Shown here one piece after another: positions 1-7,026 of a stretch of 11,759 nucleotides of DNA. Position 1 is the stretch's first letter, and every line of letters begins with the position of its first letter. Origin of the DNA: CAIUGU01 sp031398625 (GTDB lineage: Bacteria; Pseudomonadota; Gammaproteobacteria; Steroidobacterales; Steroidobacteraceae); the NCBI GenBank assembly GCA_031398625.1, contig JANNNQ010000224.1:1-11759 (forward strand). The letters are read 5' to 3'. The notes under the pieces were generated by a model. The model made no database searches. It worked only from the letters and a program-made list of their open reading frames with translations, and was not told where the DNA came from. Both the position numbers and the translations under genes were made by a program.

Positions 1-96
1 CCAACACCCCAAGCCCTTCAAGTGGACCGCCACCTCTGAGTCCATCCTCGCCAAAATCGAAAGACTCTGTAAAGTTATCAACGGGACATCACACTA
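1..96 (+). mobile_element. Right end of an IS630-like insertion sequence inserted in dprA
   Basis: The element's right boundary is placed at 94, with the TA at 95-96 as the probable target-site copy, because dprA homology resumes in frame from 94-97 onward. The surrounding tetramer at 94-97 is CTAG, the preferred IS630 target, in which TA is duplicated. On this reading the TAG stop of the transposase is made of the target TA plus one dprA base. The left end, the matching inverted repeat and the other TA copy are outside the window, so the boundary is inferred from one side only. Confidence 0.6.
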
Positions 97-97
97 G
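2..97 (+). CDS. IS630-like transposase, C-terminal 31 residues (partial at window edge)
   Basis: An open frame enters from the left edge and encodes the last 31 residues of a transposase, ending in a TAG at 95-97. The peptide carries the pattern KPFKWTA, then S-ILAKIERLC, then a short polar end. I recognise this as the C-terminal end of IS630-family DDE transposases, where a P-F-x-W-T motif is followed by an amphipathic helix. The catalytic DDE domain would lie to the left, outside the window. GC content of this stretch is about 52 %, clearly below the genes that follow. The reading frame ends exactly where recognisable dprA sequence begins, so the piece belongs to an inserted element. The family assignment rests on one short motif and could be wrong at the subgroup level; that it is a transposase end is more certain. 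Confidence 0.72.
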   Translation, partial: QHPKPFKWTATSESILAKIERLCKVINGTSH

Positions 98-495
98 CTG
101 CAACCCAGGGACGCGAGGTCTTTGCGATTCCGGGGTCCATCCACAACCCGCTCGCCCGGGGCTGTCACGAACTGCTGAAGCAGGGTGCGAAGCTGGTGGA
201 AACGGCGGACGACATCTTTCCGGAACTGCGTGCCCTGGCCGGTGTCGCGAGTGCGCGTGGCACGGGCGCAGATTCGCGCGAGACGCCTGATTCGCTTGAA
301 TTTTCAGGCGCGCTGTTGGACAAAGACCAGAAAATCCTGTTAGATGCGCTCGGCTTCGAACCTGCCGGCGTGGATCTTCTGGTGCGACGGACCGGGTTCA
401 GAGTCGGCGAGGTGGCTTCGATGCTGCTCATTCTCGAACTGGACGGGCGCATCGAGTCTTTCCCTGGCGGCCTCTACGTCCGGGCACAGCCTTAA
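95..495 (+). pseudogene. dprA: dprA, 5'-truncated by IS insertion (DNA processing protein A, C-terminal part)
   Basis: DprA (Smf) binds incoming single-stranded DNA and loads RecA during natural transformation. From 97 on, the frame encodes the last strand-helix of the DprA Rossmann-like fold, with the hallmark GREVFAIPGS, then HNPLARGCHELLKQGA. The C-terminal winged-helix (DML1-like) domain follows at about 300-490. Around 130 residues remain, against about 360 to 390 in intact family members. The N-terminal SAM-like region and most of the DNA-binding fold are missing. Reading upstream in the same frame meets a TAA at 70-72 inside the transposase gene, so no intact DprA can be made from this copy. 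A GTG at 196 could start a short winged-helix peptide, but I see no ribosome binding site before it. The gene ends 9 bp before smg, the usual dprA-smg order. The rest of dprA should lie left of the element. Confidence 0.85.
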
Positions 496-504
496 GGCAG
501 AGAA

Positions 505-984
505 ATGAAGGAAAGTGTTCTCGATATCCTGATCTACCTTTTCGAGAATTACTTCGACGCCGACCTCGAGGCAGCCCCGGAAACCGATCGCGACACGCTC
601 AAGGATGAACTGGAACGCGCCGGCTTTGCCGAACGCGAAGTCGAACGCGCCCTGGAATGGCTGGAGGAGCTGTCTGCTGATCCCGAGCGTGCCGGCGCCG
701 TACCGACCTCGCGTGCCATCCGCATCTTCGATCCAAGCGAATCGGCCCGCCTCGATACCGAGTGCCGTGGCTACATCCAGTACCTTGAGAACATCGGCAT
801 CCTGAGCGGCACGCAGCGCGAGCTGGTCATCGACCGGTTGCTGGCGCTCGACGCCGAGGAAATCGATATCGACCAGGTGAAGTGGGTGGTGCTGATGGTG
901 CTCTTCAGCCAGCCTGGACAGGAAGTGGCTTACTCCCGCATGGAAGACCTAGTGTTCGACAACAGGGCCGATGCAGTGCACTGA
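505..984 (+). CDS. smg: Smg family protein (DUF494)
   Basis: This 159-residue protein matches the small, conserved Smg/DUF494 family (E. coli Smg is about 157 residues). It starts with the family hallmark MKESVLDILIYLFENY, has an acidic helical middle, and ends with the typical EDLVFDN segment and a terminal His. It looks soluble, with no signal peptide or membrane segment. Its biochemical role is unknown; it is known mainly for lying next to dprA. The ATG is chosen because TAAGG (493-497) lies 7 bp upstream and overlaps the dprA stop codon, which suggests translation coupled to dprA. With dprA broken by an insertion, smg may depend on read-through from the element or on an internal promoter. 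I see no clear promoter in the remaining dprA stretch. A terminator-like hairpin follows the gene. Confidence 0.93.
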   Translation: MKESVLDILIYLFENYFDADLEAAPETDRDTLKDELERAGFAEREVERALEWLEELSADPERAGAVPTSRAIRIFDPSESARLDTECRGYIQYLENIGILSGTQRELVIDRLLALDAEEIDIDQVKWVVLMVLFSQPGQEVAYSRMEDLVFDNRADAVH

Positions 985-1022
985 CGCAGGTGGAGTTCCG
1001 CTGCGCTTCTGGGGAGATCCGT

Positions 1023-1050
1023 GCCGCGGCCTGCCGCGGTTTCTTTTTTT
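1023..1050 (+). terminator. Intrinsic terminator between smg and topA
   Basis: A six-pair all-GC stem, CCGCGG at 1024-1029 paired with CCGCGG at 1034-1039, encloses a four-base CCTG loop; a G-T wobble pair (1023/1040) extends it. It is followed immediately by a T-rich run, 10 T in 11 bases at 1040-1050. This has the form of a Rho-independent terminator on the plus strand. It would end smg transcription only 30 bp before the topA start codon, so it either separates the two units or acts as an attenuator in a topA leader. Confidence 0.8.
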
Positions 1051-1080
1051 GCAGGAGAGGGACAGGGACTCAAGGCGCGC

Positions 1081-3552
1081 ATGACCAGGAACCTCGTCAT
1101 CGTCGAATCGCCCGCGAAGGCGAAGACCATCAAGAAGTACCTGGGCAAGGACTTCGAGGTGCTCGCGTCTTACGGGCATGTACGCGATCTGGTGCCCAAG
1201 GAAGGGGCGGTCGACCCCAGGCAGCGCTTTGCAATGCGCTACCAGGTGATCGAGAAGAACGAGAAGCATGTCCAGGCCATTGCCCGGGCATTGAAGAAGG
1301 CCGACGCGCTCTACCTCGCTACCGACCCTGACCGCGAAGGCGAAGCGATCTCCTGGCATCTGCTCGAACTGCTGAAAGAGCAGGGCCTGGTCGGCTCGAA
1401 AGACGTCCACCGCGTCGTGTTCTACGAGATCACGCGCAATGCCATCCGCGAAGCCATCGAACAGCCGCGCAGCGTCTCGAACGATCTGGTGAACGCGCAG
1501 CAGGCGCGCCGGGCCCTCGATTACCTCGTCGGTTTCAACCTGTCGCCGCTGTTGTGGAAGAAGGCCGGGCTACCGGGCGCTTCGGCCGGCCGGGTGCAGA
1601 GCCCTGCGCTCCGGATGATCTGCGAGCGCGAAGACGAGATATCGCGCTTTGTTGCCCGCGAGTACTGGACCATCGAAGCCGACGCGAACAAGGCCGGGCA
1701 GCAGTTCGCCACGCGGTTGATCGAGTACCAGGGCACGAAGGTAGAACAGTTCACCATTACGACCGAAACCCAGGCCGTCGCGGTGCGCCAGGCGCTTGAA
1801 CAGGCTGCAGGGGGCACATTGACGGTCGCAGCGATTGATCGCAAGCAGCGCAAGCGTAATCCGTCGCCGCCGTTCACGACATCCACGTTGCAACAGGAAG
1901 CTGCCCGCAAGCTGGGGTTTGGCGCGCAACGCACGATGCGTCTGGCGCAACAGCTGTATGAAGGCGTCGACTTCGGCGAAGGCGCGGTCGGCCTCATCAC
2001 GTACATGCGTACGGATTCGCTGAACATGGCGCAGGAAGCGATTCAGGACATCCGCCAGGTGATCGGCAAGCTGTATGGTCCCGACGCCCTTCCGGAAGAG
2101 CCGCGCACCTACAAGACCAAATCGAAGAATGCACAGGAAGCCCATGAAGCCGTGCGCCCGACTTCCGCCGCTGTCACTCCCGAACGGCTCGAGGGCAAGA
2201 TCGACCCGGACCAGTTCAGGCTCTATTCGCTCATCTGGAAACGCGCCGTGGCCAGCCAGATGGCGCACGCCGTGTTCGATACCGTTGCGATCGACTTCGT
2301 GCCCGGCAAGCAGAAAGCCACCGCAGGCGTCGCGGGCGTGCTGCGTGCCACTGGCTCAACCCTGGTGAAGCCGGGCTACATTGCCGTGTACAAGGAAGGG
2401 GTCGACGACGCGGTGGATGACGACGGCGATCGCATCCTCCCGCCGATGGAAGTCGGCGACCAGGTGAGCCTGCTGGAAGTCCGGCCCGGGCAGCATTTCA
2501 CCGAGCCGCCGCCGCGTTACTCGGAAGCGAGCCTGGTCAAGGCACTCGAAGAGCATGGCATCGGCCGGCCATCGACCTACGCCAGCATTATCCAGACGCT
2601 GCTCAACAAGAAGTACGCGGAGCTGGTGAACCGGCGCTTCATCCCGAGCGACCTCGGCAAGATCGTCAACCGTTTCCTGACGCGCAATTTCGAGCACTAC
2701 GTCGACTACGGCTTCACCGCCAAGATGGAAGACGATCTCGACGAGATTGCGGACGGCAAGGAAGAGTGGGTGCCGGTGCTGGAGCGCTTCTGGAAGGAGT
2801 TCAAGCACCAGGTGGATCATGTCGAAGCGACCGTGACACGCGAGGAAGTCTCGGAGTCGCGCGAGCTGGGCAAGGATCCGGCGACGGGCAAGCCCATCAC
2901 GGTACGCTACGGCAAGTACGGCCCGTTCGTGCAGATGGGCACCAAGGACGACGAGGAAAAGCCGAAGTTCGCGAGCCTGAAGCCGCAACAGAAGATGGAT
3001 GCACTGACGCTGGCCGATGCACTCGAGCTGTTCAAGATGCCGCGTACGCTCGGCACCACGGAGAGCGGCGAGCCCATCAAGGTGGCCATCGGGCGTTTCG
3101 GTCCTTACGTGCAATACGCTGCGAAGAAGTACGTATCCGTCAAGGACGATGATCCCTATACGCTGGAACTTCCGCGTGCCCTGGAGCTGATCCGTGCGAA
3201 AGAGGAAGCCGATGCCAACCGGACCATCCTGGATTTTCCTGAAGCGGGGATCCAGGTGCTGAACGGCCGCTACGGTCCCTACATCACGGACAAGGTCAAG
3301 AACGCCAAGATCCCGAAGGATCGCGAGCCACGCACGCTGACCCTGGATGAATGCCGCGAACTGATCGCCGCTGCACCGGATCGTTCGAAGCGGGGACGGT
3401 TTGGTCGCGCACCGGCGAAAGCGGCTGCACCGAAGGCAGCAACGGAAACGAAGACGGGAGCTCCGACTGCACCTCCGGCCGCGAAGAAGAAGGCCACTGC
3501 CAAGACCGCCGCTTCAGGCAAAACTGCCGCGAAGAAATCGGGCAAAAAGTAA
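1081..3552 (+). CDS. topA: DNA topoisomerase I (type IA, omega protein)
   Basis: TopA relaxes negative supercoils by cutting and passing one DNA strand. The protein is 823 residues from the ATG at 1081. The Toprim domain shows E9 in VIVESPAK and the metal-binding D82-P-D84-R-E86 motif. The active-site tyrosine is Y308 in GLITYMRTDS, matching Y319 of the E. coli enzyme. The C-terminal part has three repeats about 60 residues apart, each centred on G-[KR]-[YF]-G-P-[YF] (G611, G671, G729), the topoisomerase C-terminal repeat type. There is no four-cysteine zinc ribbon as in E. coli (865 residues). A basic Lys/Ala/Pro tail occupies about 767-823 and probably binds DNA. The ATG at 1081 fits family N-termini and has AAGG 5 bp upstream; an upstream GTG at 1021 would put the terminator hairpin inside the gene. 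hemF follows after 12 bp, suggesting one transcript. Confidence 0.97.
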   Translation: MTRNLVIVESPAKAKTIKKYLGKDFEVLASYGHVRDLVPKEGAVDPRQRFAMRYQVIEKNEKHVQAIARALKKADALYLATDPDREGEAISWHLLELLKEQGLVGSKDVHRVVFYEITRNAIREAIEQPRSVSNDLVNAQQARRALDYLVGFNLSPLLWKKAGLPGASAGRVQSPALRMICEREDEISRFVAREYWTIEADANKAGQQFATRLIEYQGTKVEQFTITTETQAVAVRQALEQAAGGTLTVAAIDRKQRKRNPSPPFTTSTLQQEAARKLGFGAQRTMRLAQQLYEGVDFGEGAVGLITYMRTDSLNMAQEAIQDIRQVIGKLYGPDALPEEPRTYKTKSKNAQEAHEAVRPTSAAVTPERLEGKIDPDQFRLYSLIWKRAVASQMAHAVFDTVAIDFVPGKQKATAGVAGVLRATGSTLVKPGYIAVYKEGVDDAVDDDGDRILPPMEVGDQVSLLEVRPGQHFTEPPPRYSEASLVKALEEHGIGRPSTYASIIQTLLNKKYAELVNRRFIPSDLGKIVNRFLTRNFEHYVDYGFTAKMEDDLDEIADGKEEWVPVLERFWKEFKHQVDHVEATVTREEVSESRELGKDPATGKPITVRYGKYGPFVQMGTKDDEEKPKFASLKPQQKMDALTLADALELFKMPRTLGTTESGEPIKVAIGRFGPYVQYAAKKYVSVKDDDPYTLELPRALELIRAKEEADANRTILDFPEAGIQVLNGRYGPYITDKVKNAKIPKDREPRTLTLDECRELIAAAPDRSKRGRFGRAPAKAAAPKAATETKTGAPTAPPAAKKKATAKTAASGKTAAKKSGKK

Positions 3553-3564
3553 GCGCCGCCATTC

Positions 3565-4488
3565 ATGTCGGGCGATCATCCAGACACTGCTGCCGTCATC
3601 GCCTACCTGCGTGGATTGCACGACCGCATCACTGCTGCGATCGAGGCGGTGGATGGCGAAGCCCGGTTCCGGCGGGATGCCTGGGAACGTCCAGGCGGGG
3701 GCGGCGGTGAAAGCCGCATCCTCCGGAACGGCAGGATCTTCGAACAGGCGGGGATCGGCTTCTCGCATGTCGCCGGTGACTCAATGCCTCCTGCCGCAAC
3801 CCTGGCACGGCCGGAACTCGCCGGGGCCCGGTTCAGCGCCACGGGCATCTCGCTCGTGTTCCACCCGCACAATCCCTACATTCCGACGACGCACGCGAAC
3901 GTCCGGTTTTTCATCGCAGAAAAGGCGGGGCAGCCACCCGTCTGGTGGTTCGGCGGCGGCTTCGATCTCACTCCTTATTATCCGTTCGCCGATGACGTCC
4001 TGCACTGGCACCAGGTTGCGAGGGCGGCCTGCATGCCCTTCGGACCCTCGGTGTATGCCGAACACAAGGCGTGGTGCGACCGCTACTTCTTCCTGCGCCA
4101 CCGGGACGAAACACGCGGCGTCGGCGGACTCTTCTTCGACGACCTGAACGCCTGGGGCTTCGAGCGCAGTTTTGCGTACCAGCGCAGCGTCGGGGATCAT
4201 TTCCTTGAGGCTTATCTGCCGATCGTGGAACGACGCAAGGTCATCGCCTTCGGTGAGCGTGAGCGGCAGTTCCAGCTGTATCGCCGCGGCCGCTACGTCG
4301 AGTTCAACCTGGTACATGACCGGGGCACGCTCTTCGGGTTGCAATCCGGTGGCCGCACCGAATCCATCCTCATGTCCCTGCCACCGCTCGTACGCTGGGA
4401 GTACGACTGGCATCCGGAACCCGGCTCACCGGAGGCGCAGCTCTACAGCGATTACCTGCGCCCGCGCGACTGGCTGGGCAAGGAATGA
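3565..4488 (+). CDS. hemF: Oxygen-dependent coproporphyrinogen III oxidase
   Basis: HemF converts coproporphyrinogen III to protoporphyrinogen IX by two oxidative decarboxylations that need O2, late in heme synthesis, in the cytoplasm. The 307-residue product (E. coli: 299) carries the family signature WWFGGGFDLTPYY at about 127-139, the early GGGGGESR loop, and HPHNPYIPTTHANVRFF at about 100-116. H100, H110, H149 and H179 line up, with a constant offset of four, with the conserved H96, H106, H145 and H175 of the E. coli enzyme. The ATG has no obvious ribosome binding site and lies 12 bp after the topA stop, so translation may depend on the upstream gene. It overlaps rlmJ by 4 bp. An oxygen-dependent enzyme implies at least microaerobic growth. 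In many relatives tsaC precedes hemF; here topA does. Confidence 0.97.
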   Translation: MSGDHPDTAAVIAYLRGLHDRITAAIEAVDGEARFRRDAWERPGGGGGESRILRNGRIFEQAGIGFSHVAGDSMPPAATLARPELAGARFSATGISLVFHPHNPYIPTTHANVRFFIAEKAGQPPVWWFGGGFDLTPYYPFADDVLHWHQVARAACMPFGPSVYAEHKAWCDRYFFLRHRDETRGVGGLFFDDLNAWGFERSFAYQRSVGDHFLEAYLPIVERRKVIAFGERERQFQLYRRGRYVEFNLVHDRGTLFGLQSGGRTESILMSLPPLVRWEYDWHPEPGSPEAQLYSDYLRPRDWLGKE

Positions 4489-5327
4489 ACTATCGTCATT
4501 CGTTCCACGCCGGCAATGTCGGCGACGTCCTGAAACACGTTGTCCTTGTCGCGCTGCTCGACCGCCTGCTCACCAAGCCCGCGCCCCTGTTTTTTCTCGA
4601 CACACACGCCGGTCGTGGCCGTTACGATCTCAAATCGGATGAAGCTGTTCGCGGCGGCGAATGGCAGGACGGCATCGGCAGGCTGATGTCCGCGACCGAA
4701 CTGCCTCCCGAATTCTCGCGCTATCTCGATCTGGTCCGTGATTTCAACGGCGCCGGGCAGTCGCTGCATGCGTATCCCGGGTCCCCCCTGCTGGCGTTCA
4801 AGGTGCTGCGCAGGGAAGACCGCAAGGTATTCGTAGAGCTCCATTCCGACGAAGCCGGCCGCCTGCGCGATGAAACTCGCGGCCGTCGGAATCTTTCCGT
4901 CCTGGTCGAGGACGGCTATGCGGTGCTAAAGGCGCAACTCCCGCCCAAAGAGAACCGTGGCATGGTGCTGCTCGACCCGCCTTTCGAAGCCACCACGGAG
5001 TTCACCGATCTTGCGAATGCCCTCAAGGGGGCGCTGCTGCGCTGGCCGAACGGGCTGTTCTGTGCCTGGTATCCGCTCAAGGCAGGCGCGGAAGCCGACT
5101 ACCTGCACGGCACCCTGGCGAGCAGTGGCATCCGCAAGATCCTCGTACTTGAGCTCACGACACGGCCGGGCGATTCGCCAACCGGGCTCGTTGGGTCCGG
5201 CCTGGTGCTGATCAATCCCCCGTGGCAGTTTGACGAGCGCATGCGCATCGTCCTGCCGATCCTGCACAAACTGCTGTCGCCGACCGGCTCTGGCAAAACT
5301 CGTGTGGAGTGGCTGGTCGAGGAATAG
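4485..5327 (+). CDS. rlmJ: 23S rRNA (adenine-2030-N6)-methyltransferase RlmJ
   Basis: RlmJ uses S-adenosylmethionine to methylate N6 of A2030 in 23S rRNA. The 280-residue protein opens with the family signature YRHSFHAGNVGDVLKH, has the SAM-binding segment LDTHAGRGRYDL near residues 38-49, and the amino-methyltransferase motif DPPF at 164-167. This is a DPPY variant whose Asp corresponds to D164 of the E. coli enzyme. Length and the spacing between motifs are as in the family, with no sign of damage. The ATG overlaps the hemF stop as ATGA (4485-4488), with GGG at 4476-4478 and AAGGA directly upstream, so translation is probably coupled. The gene converges on tag, with only 3 bp between the stop codons and no terminator in between. 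Confidence 0.95.
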   Translation: MNYRHSFHAGNVGDVLKHVVLVALLDRLLTKPAPLFFLDTHAGRGRYDLKSDEAVRGGEWQDGIGRLMSATELPPEFSRYLDLVRDFNGAGQSLHAYPGSPLLAFKVLRREDRKVFVELHSDEAGRLRDETRGRRNLSVLVEDGYAVLKAQLPPKENRGMVLLDPPFEATTEFTDLANALKGALLRWPNGLFCAWYPLKAGAEADYLHGTLASSGIRKILVLELTTRPGDSPTGLVGSGLVLINPPWQFDERMRIVLPILHKLLSPTGSGKTRVEWLVEE

Positions 5328-5330
5328 CGG

Positions 5331-5924
5331 TCAGCGGTCCTTCGCCAGCGCCACGCAGGCCTTGTGCCGGAAACAGCTCACCAGGTGATCGTTCACCATG
5401 CCGGTGGCCTGCATGTGCGCGTAGATGATGGTGCTGCCGACGAAGCGGAAACCGCGTTTTTTCAGGTCCTTCGACAGCGCATCGGACTCCGGCGTGGTGA
5501 CGGGGGTATCGCCGGGCAACTTGAGCCGATGCTGGATCGGCTTCCCACCGACAAAGCTCCACAGGTAGCGCGAGAAGTCCCCTTCCTTGCCACGGAGCTC
5601 AAGATACTGCCGGGCATTGCCGATGGCGGACTCGATCTTGAGCCGGTTGCGTACGATACCGGCGTTCTGCATCAATCGCGCGACCTCCCGCTTGCCGAAC
5701 CGGGCAATGCGCTCGGCATCAAAGCCGGCGAACGCCTCACGGTACCCTTCCCGTTTGTTGAGGATGGTCGACCACGACAACCCGGCCTGCGCGCCTTCCA
5801 GGATCAGGAATTCGAACTGCGTCTGGTCGTCATGGACCGGCACACCCCATTCCGTATCGTGATACCGGACGTAGAGCTCGTTGCCTGAAAGGCACCAGGG
5901 GCAGCGTTTGGGACTTGGGCTCAT
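5331..5924 (-). CDS. tag: DNA-3-methyladenine glycosylase I
   Basis: Tag removes 3-methyladenine from alkylated DNA as the first step of base excision repair. The 197-residue protein (E. coli: 187) has the zinc-site residues in their usual places: C8 and H22 (in YHDTEWGVP) near the start, and H180 and C184 (in NDHLVSC) near the end. The base-recognition segment LEGAQAGLSW is present, with E43 and W51 corresponding to E38 and W46 of the E. coli enzyme. The start at 5924 puts the first cysteine where the family has it. Longer in-frame starts upstream would run through the hemB promoter and add unrelated sequence. The -35 box of the hemB promoter is only 7 bp upstream of the start, so any tag promoter must overlap it; I see no good one. 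Confidence 0.95.
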   Translation of the reverse strand: MSPSPKRCPWCLSGNELYVRYHDTEWGVPVHDDQTQFEFLILEGAQAGLSWSTILNKREGYREAFAGFDAERIARFGKREVARLMQNAGIVRNRLKIESAIGNARQYLELRGKEGDFSRYLWSFVGGKPIQHRLKLPGDTPVTTPESDALSKDLKKRGFRFVGSTIIYAHMQATGMVNDHLVSCFRHKACVALAKDR

Positions 5925-5930
5925 GTCGGT

Positions 5931-5958
5931 TTGAGAGTGGCAGGGATTGGGGTATAAG
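5931..5958 (+). promoter_or_regulatory. Sigma-70-type promoter for hemB-aroE
   Basis: TTGAGA at 5931-5936 (5 of 6 to the -35 consensus) and TATAAG at 5953-5958 (5 of 6 to the -10 consensus) are 16 bp apart. Transcription would begin near 5964-5966, giving a 5' leader of about 48 bases before the hemB ATG at 6013. This is the best promoter match in the window. It also shows that hemB cannot start at the more distant in-frame GTG at 5947, which lies between the two promoter boxes. Confidence 0.75.
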
Positions 5959-6012
5959 AGGTTGATTTTTTTGGGGCGCGATCGTGCCCTGGCCATCAAT
6001 GGACGGGATTTT

Positions 6013-7026
6013 ATGGGAAACCGCGAGACGGGGGAATTTCCGCAGACGCGCCTGCGACGCATGCGCCGGGATGATTTTTCCCGACGCCTCATGCGCGAGC
6101 ACACGCTGCAGCCGGACAACCTCATCTATCCCGTGTTCGTGACCGAGGGGTCGCGTCACCGGGAACCGATAGCCTCCATGCCCGGCGTGGAACGCGTCAG
6201 CATCGACGAGCTGTTGCGCGAAGCCGAAGAACTTGTCCGCCTGCGCATTCCCGCCATCGCCCTGTTTCCCGTAACGCCCGCATCCGCCAAGAGCGAGGAT
6301 GGCAGCGAGGCATGGAACCCGGAAGGACTGGCGCAGCGCGCGGTACGGGCTCTGAAGAATTCCTTCCCGGAACTGGGTGTCATCACTGACGTTGCGCTCG
6401 ATCCCTTCACCACCCATGGCCAGGACGGCCTCATCGATACGAACGGCTATGTCGTCAATGACGAGACCGTCGAGGCGCTGGTCAAGCAGGCGCTATCGCA
6501 TGCGGAAGCCGGCGCGGATGTCGTCGCACCGAGCGACATGATGGATGGCCGTATCGGTGCGATTCGCGAAGCGCTCGAACTCGCGGGTTTCCCGCATACC
6601 CGCATCCTCGCCTACTCTGCGAAGTATGCCTCCGGCTTCTACGGCCCGTTTCGCGATGCGGTTGGCTCGGCGACGAACCTCGGCAAGAGCAACAAGGCGA
6701 CGTACCAGATGGATCCCGCCAATTCCGACGAGGCTTTGCGGGAAGTGGCCCTGGATCTCGAGGAAGGCGCCGACATGGTGATGATCAAGCCGGGCATGCC
6801 CTACCTCGACGTCGTCCGTCGCGTAAAGGAAACCTTTGGCGTCCCCACTTACGTTTACCAGGTCAGCGGCGAGTACGCGATGCTGAAGGCAGCCAGCCGC
6901 AATGGCTGGCTCGACGAACGCACCGTGGCGCTCGAGTCGCTGCTTGCGATGCGCCGCGCGGGTGCCGATGGCATCCTGACCTATTTTGCCAGGCGCGCTG
7001 CGGAGTGGCTCAAGGGCACATCATGA
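6013..7026 (+). CDS. hemB: Delta-aminolevulinic acid dehydratase (porphobilinogen synthase)
   Basis: HemB condenses two 5-aminolevulinate molecules into porphobilinogen, the first pyrrole of heme synthesis. From the ATG at 6013 the protein has 337 residues, as in Pseudomonas aeruginosa. The Schiff-base lysines are K204 (AYSAKYASGFYGPF) and K259 (MVMIKPGMPYLD), one position off the P. aeruginosa numbering, which supports this start. The stretch DVALDPFTTHGQDG replaces the cysteine-rich zinc site of other HemB enzymes, so this is the Mg2+-dependent, Asp-rich type. The highly conserved APSDMMDGRIGAIR segment is present. GGACGGG lies just upstream of the ATG as a modest ribosome binding site. The gene has its own strong promoter, overlaps aroE by 4 bp, and is divergent to tag. 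hemF lies 1.5 kb upstream in a separate unit. Confidence 0.97.
   Translation: MGNRETGEFPQTRLRRMRRDDFSRRLMREHTLQPDNLIYPVFVTEGSRHREPIASMPGVERVSIDELLREAEELVRLRIPAIALFPVTPASAKSEDGSEAWNPEGLAQRAVRALKNSFPELGVITDVALDPFTTHGQDGLIDTNGYVVNDETVEALVKQALSHAEAGADVVAPSDMMDGRIGAIREALELAGFPHTRILAYSAKYASGFYGPFRDAVGSATNLGKSNKATYQMDPANSDEALREVALDLEEGADMVMIKPGMPYLDVVRRVKETFGVPTYVYQVSGEYAMLKAASRNGWLDERTVALESLLAMRRAGADGILTYFARRAAEWLKGTS

Noticed and set aside
196..495. A free-standing winged-helix protein from the GTG at 196
   Set aside because: There is no ribosome binding site, and the sequence is the continuous tail of dprA, so it is treated as part of the truncated gene.
1021..1080. Upstream GTG at 1021 as the start of topA (20 extra residues)
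   Set aside because: It would place the terminator hairpin and T run inside the coding sequence. The family N-terminus begins at the ATG at 1081, which has its own AAGG.
1570..3114. Long minus-strand open frames opposite topA (232 and 252 codons)
   Set aside because: They lie wholly within the topA coding region, show no known motif, and have shadow-type composition.
3401..4147. Plus-strand open frame of 248 codons spanning the topA-hemF junction
   Set aside because: It overlaps two well-supported genes in another frame and encodes a low-complexity Arg/Ser/Pro-rich product.
5925..6125. Extended N-terminus of tag starting as far upstream as 6125
   Set aside because: The extra residues run antisense through the hemB promoter and the hemB 5' end and are unlike Tag proteins. 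The start at 5924 places the zinc cysteine correctly.
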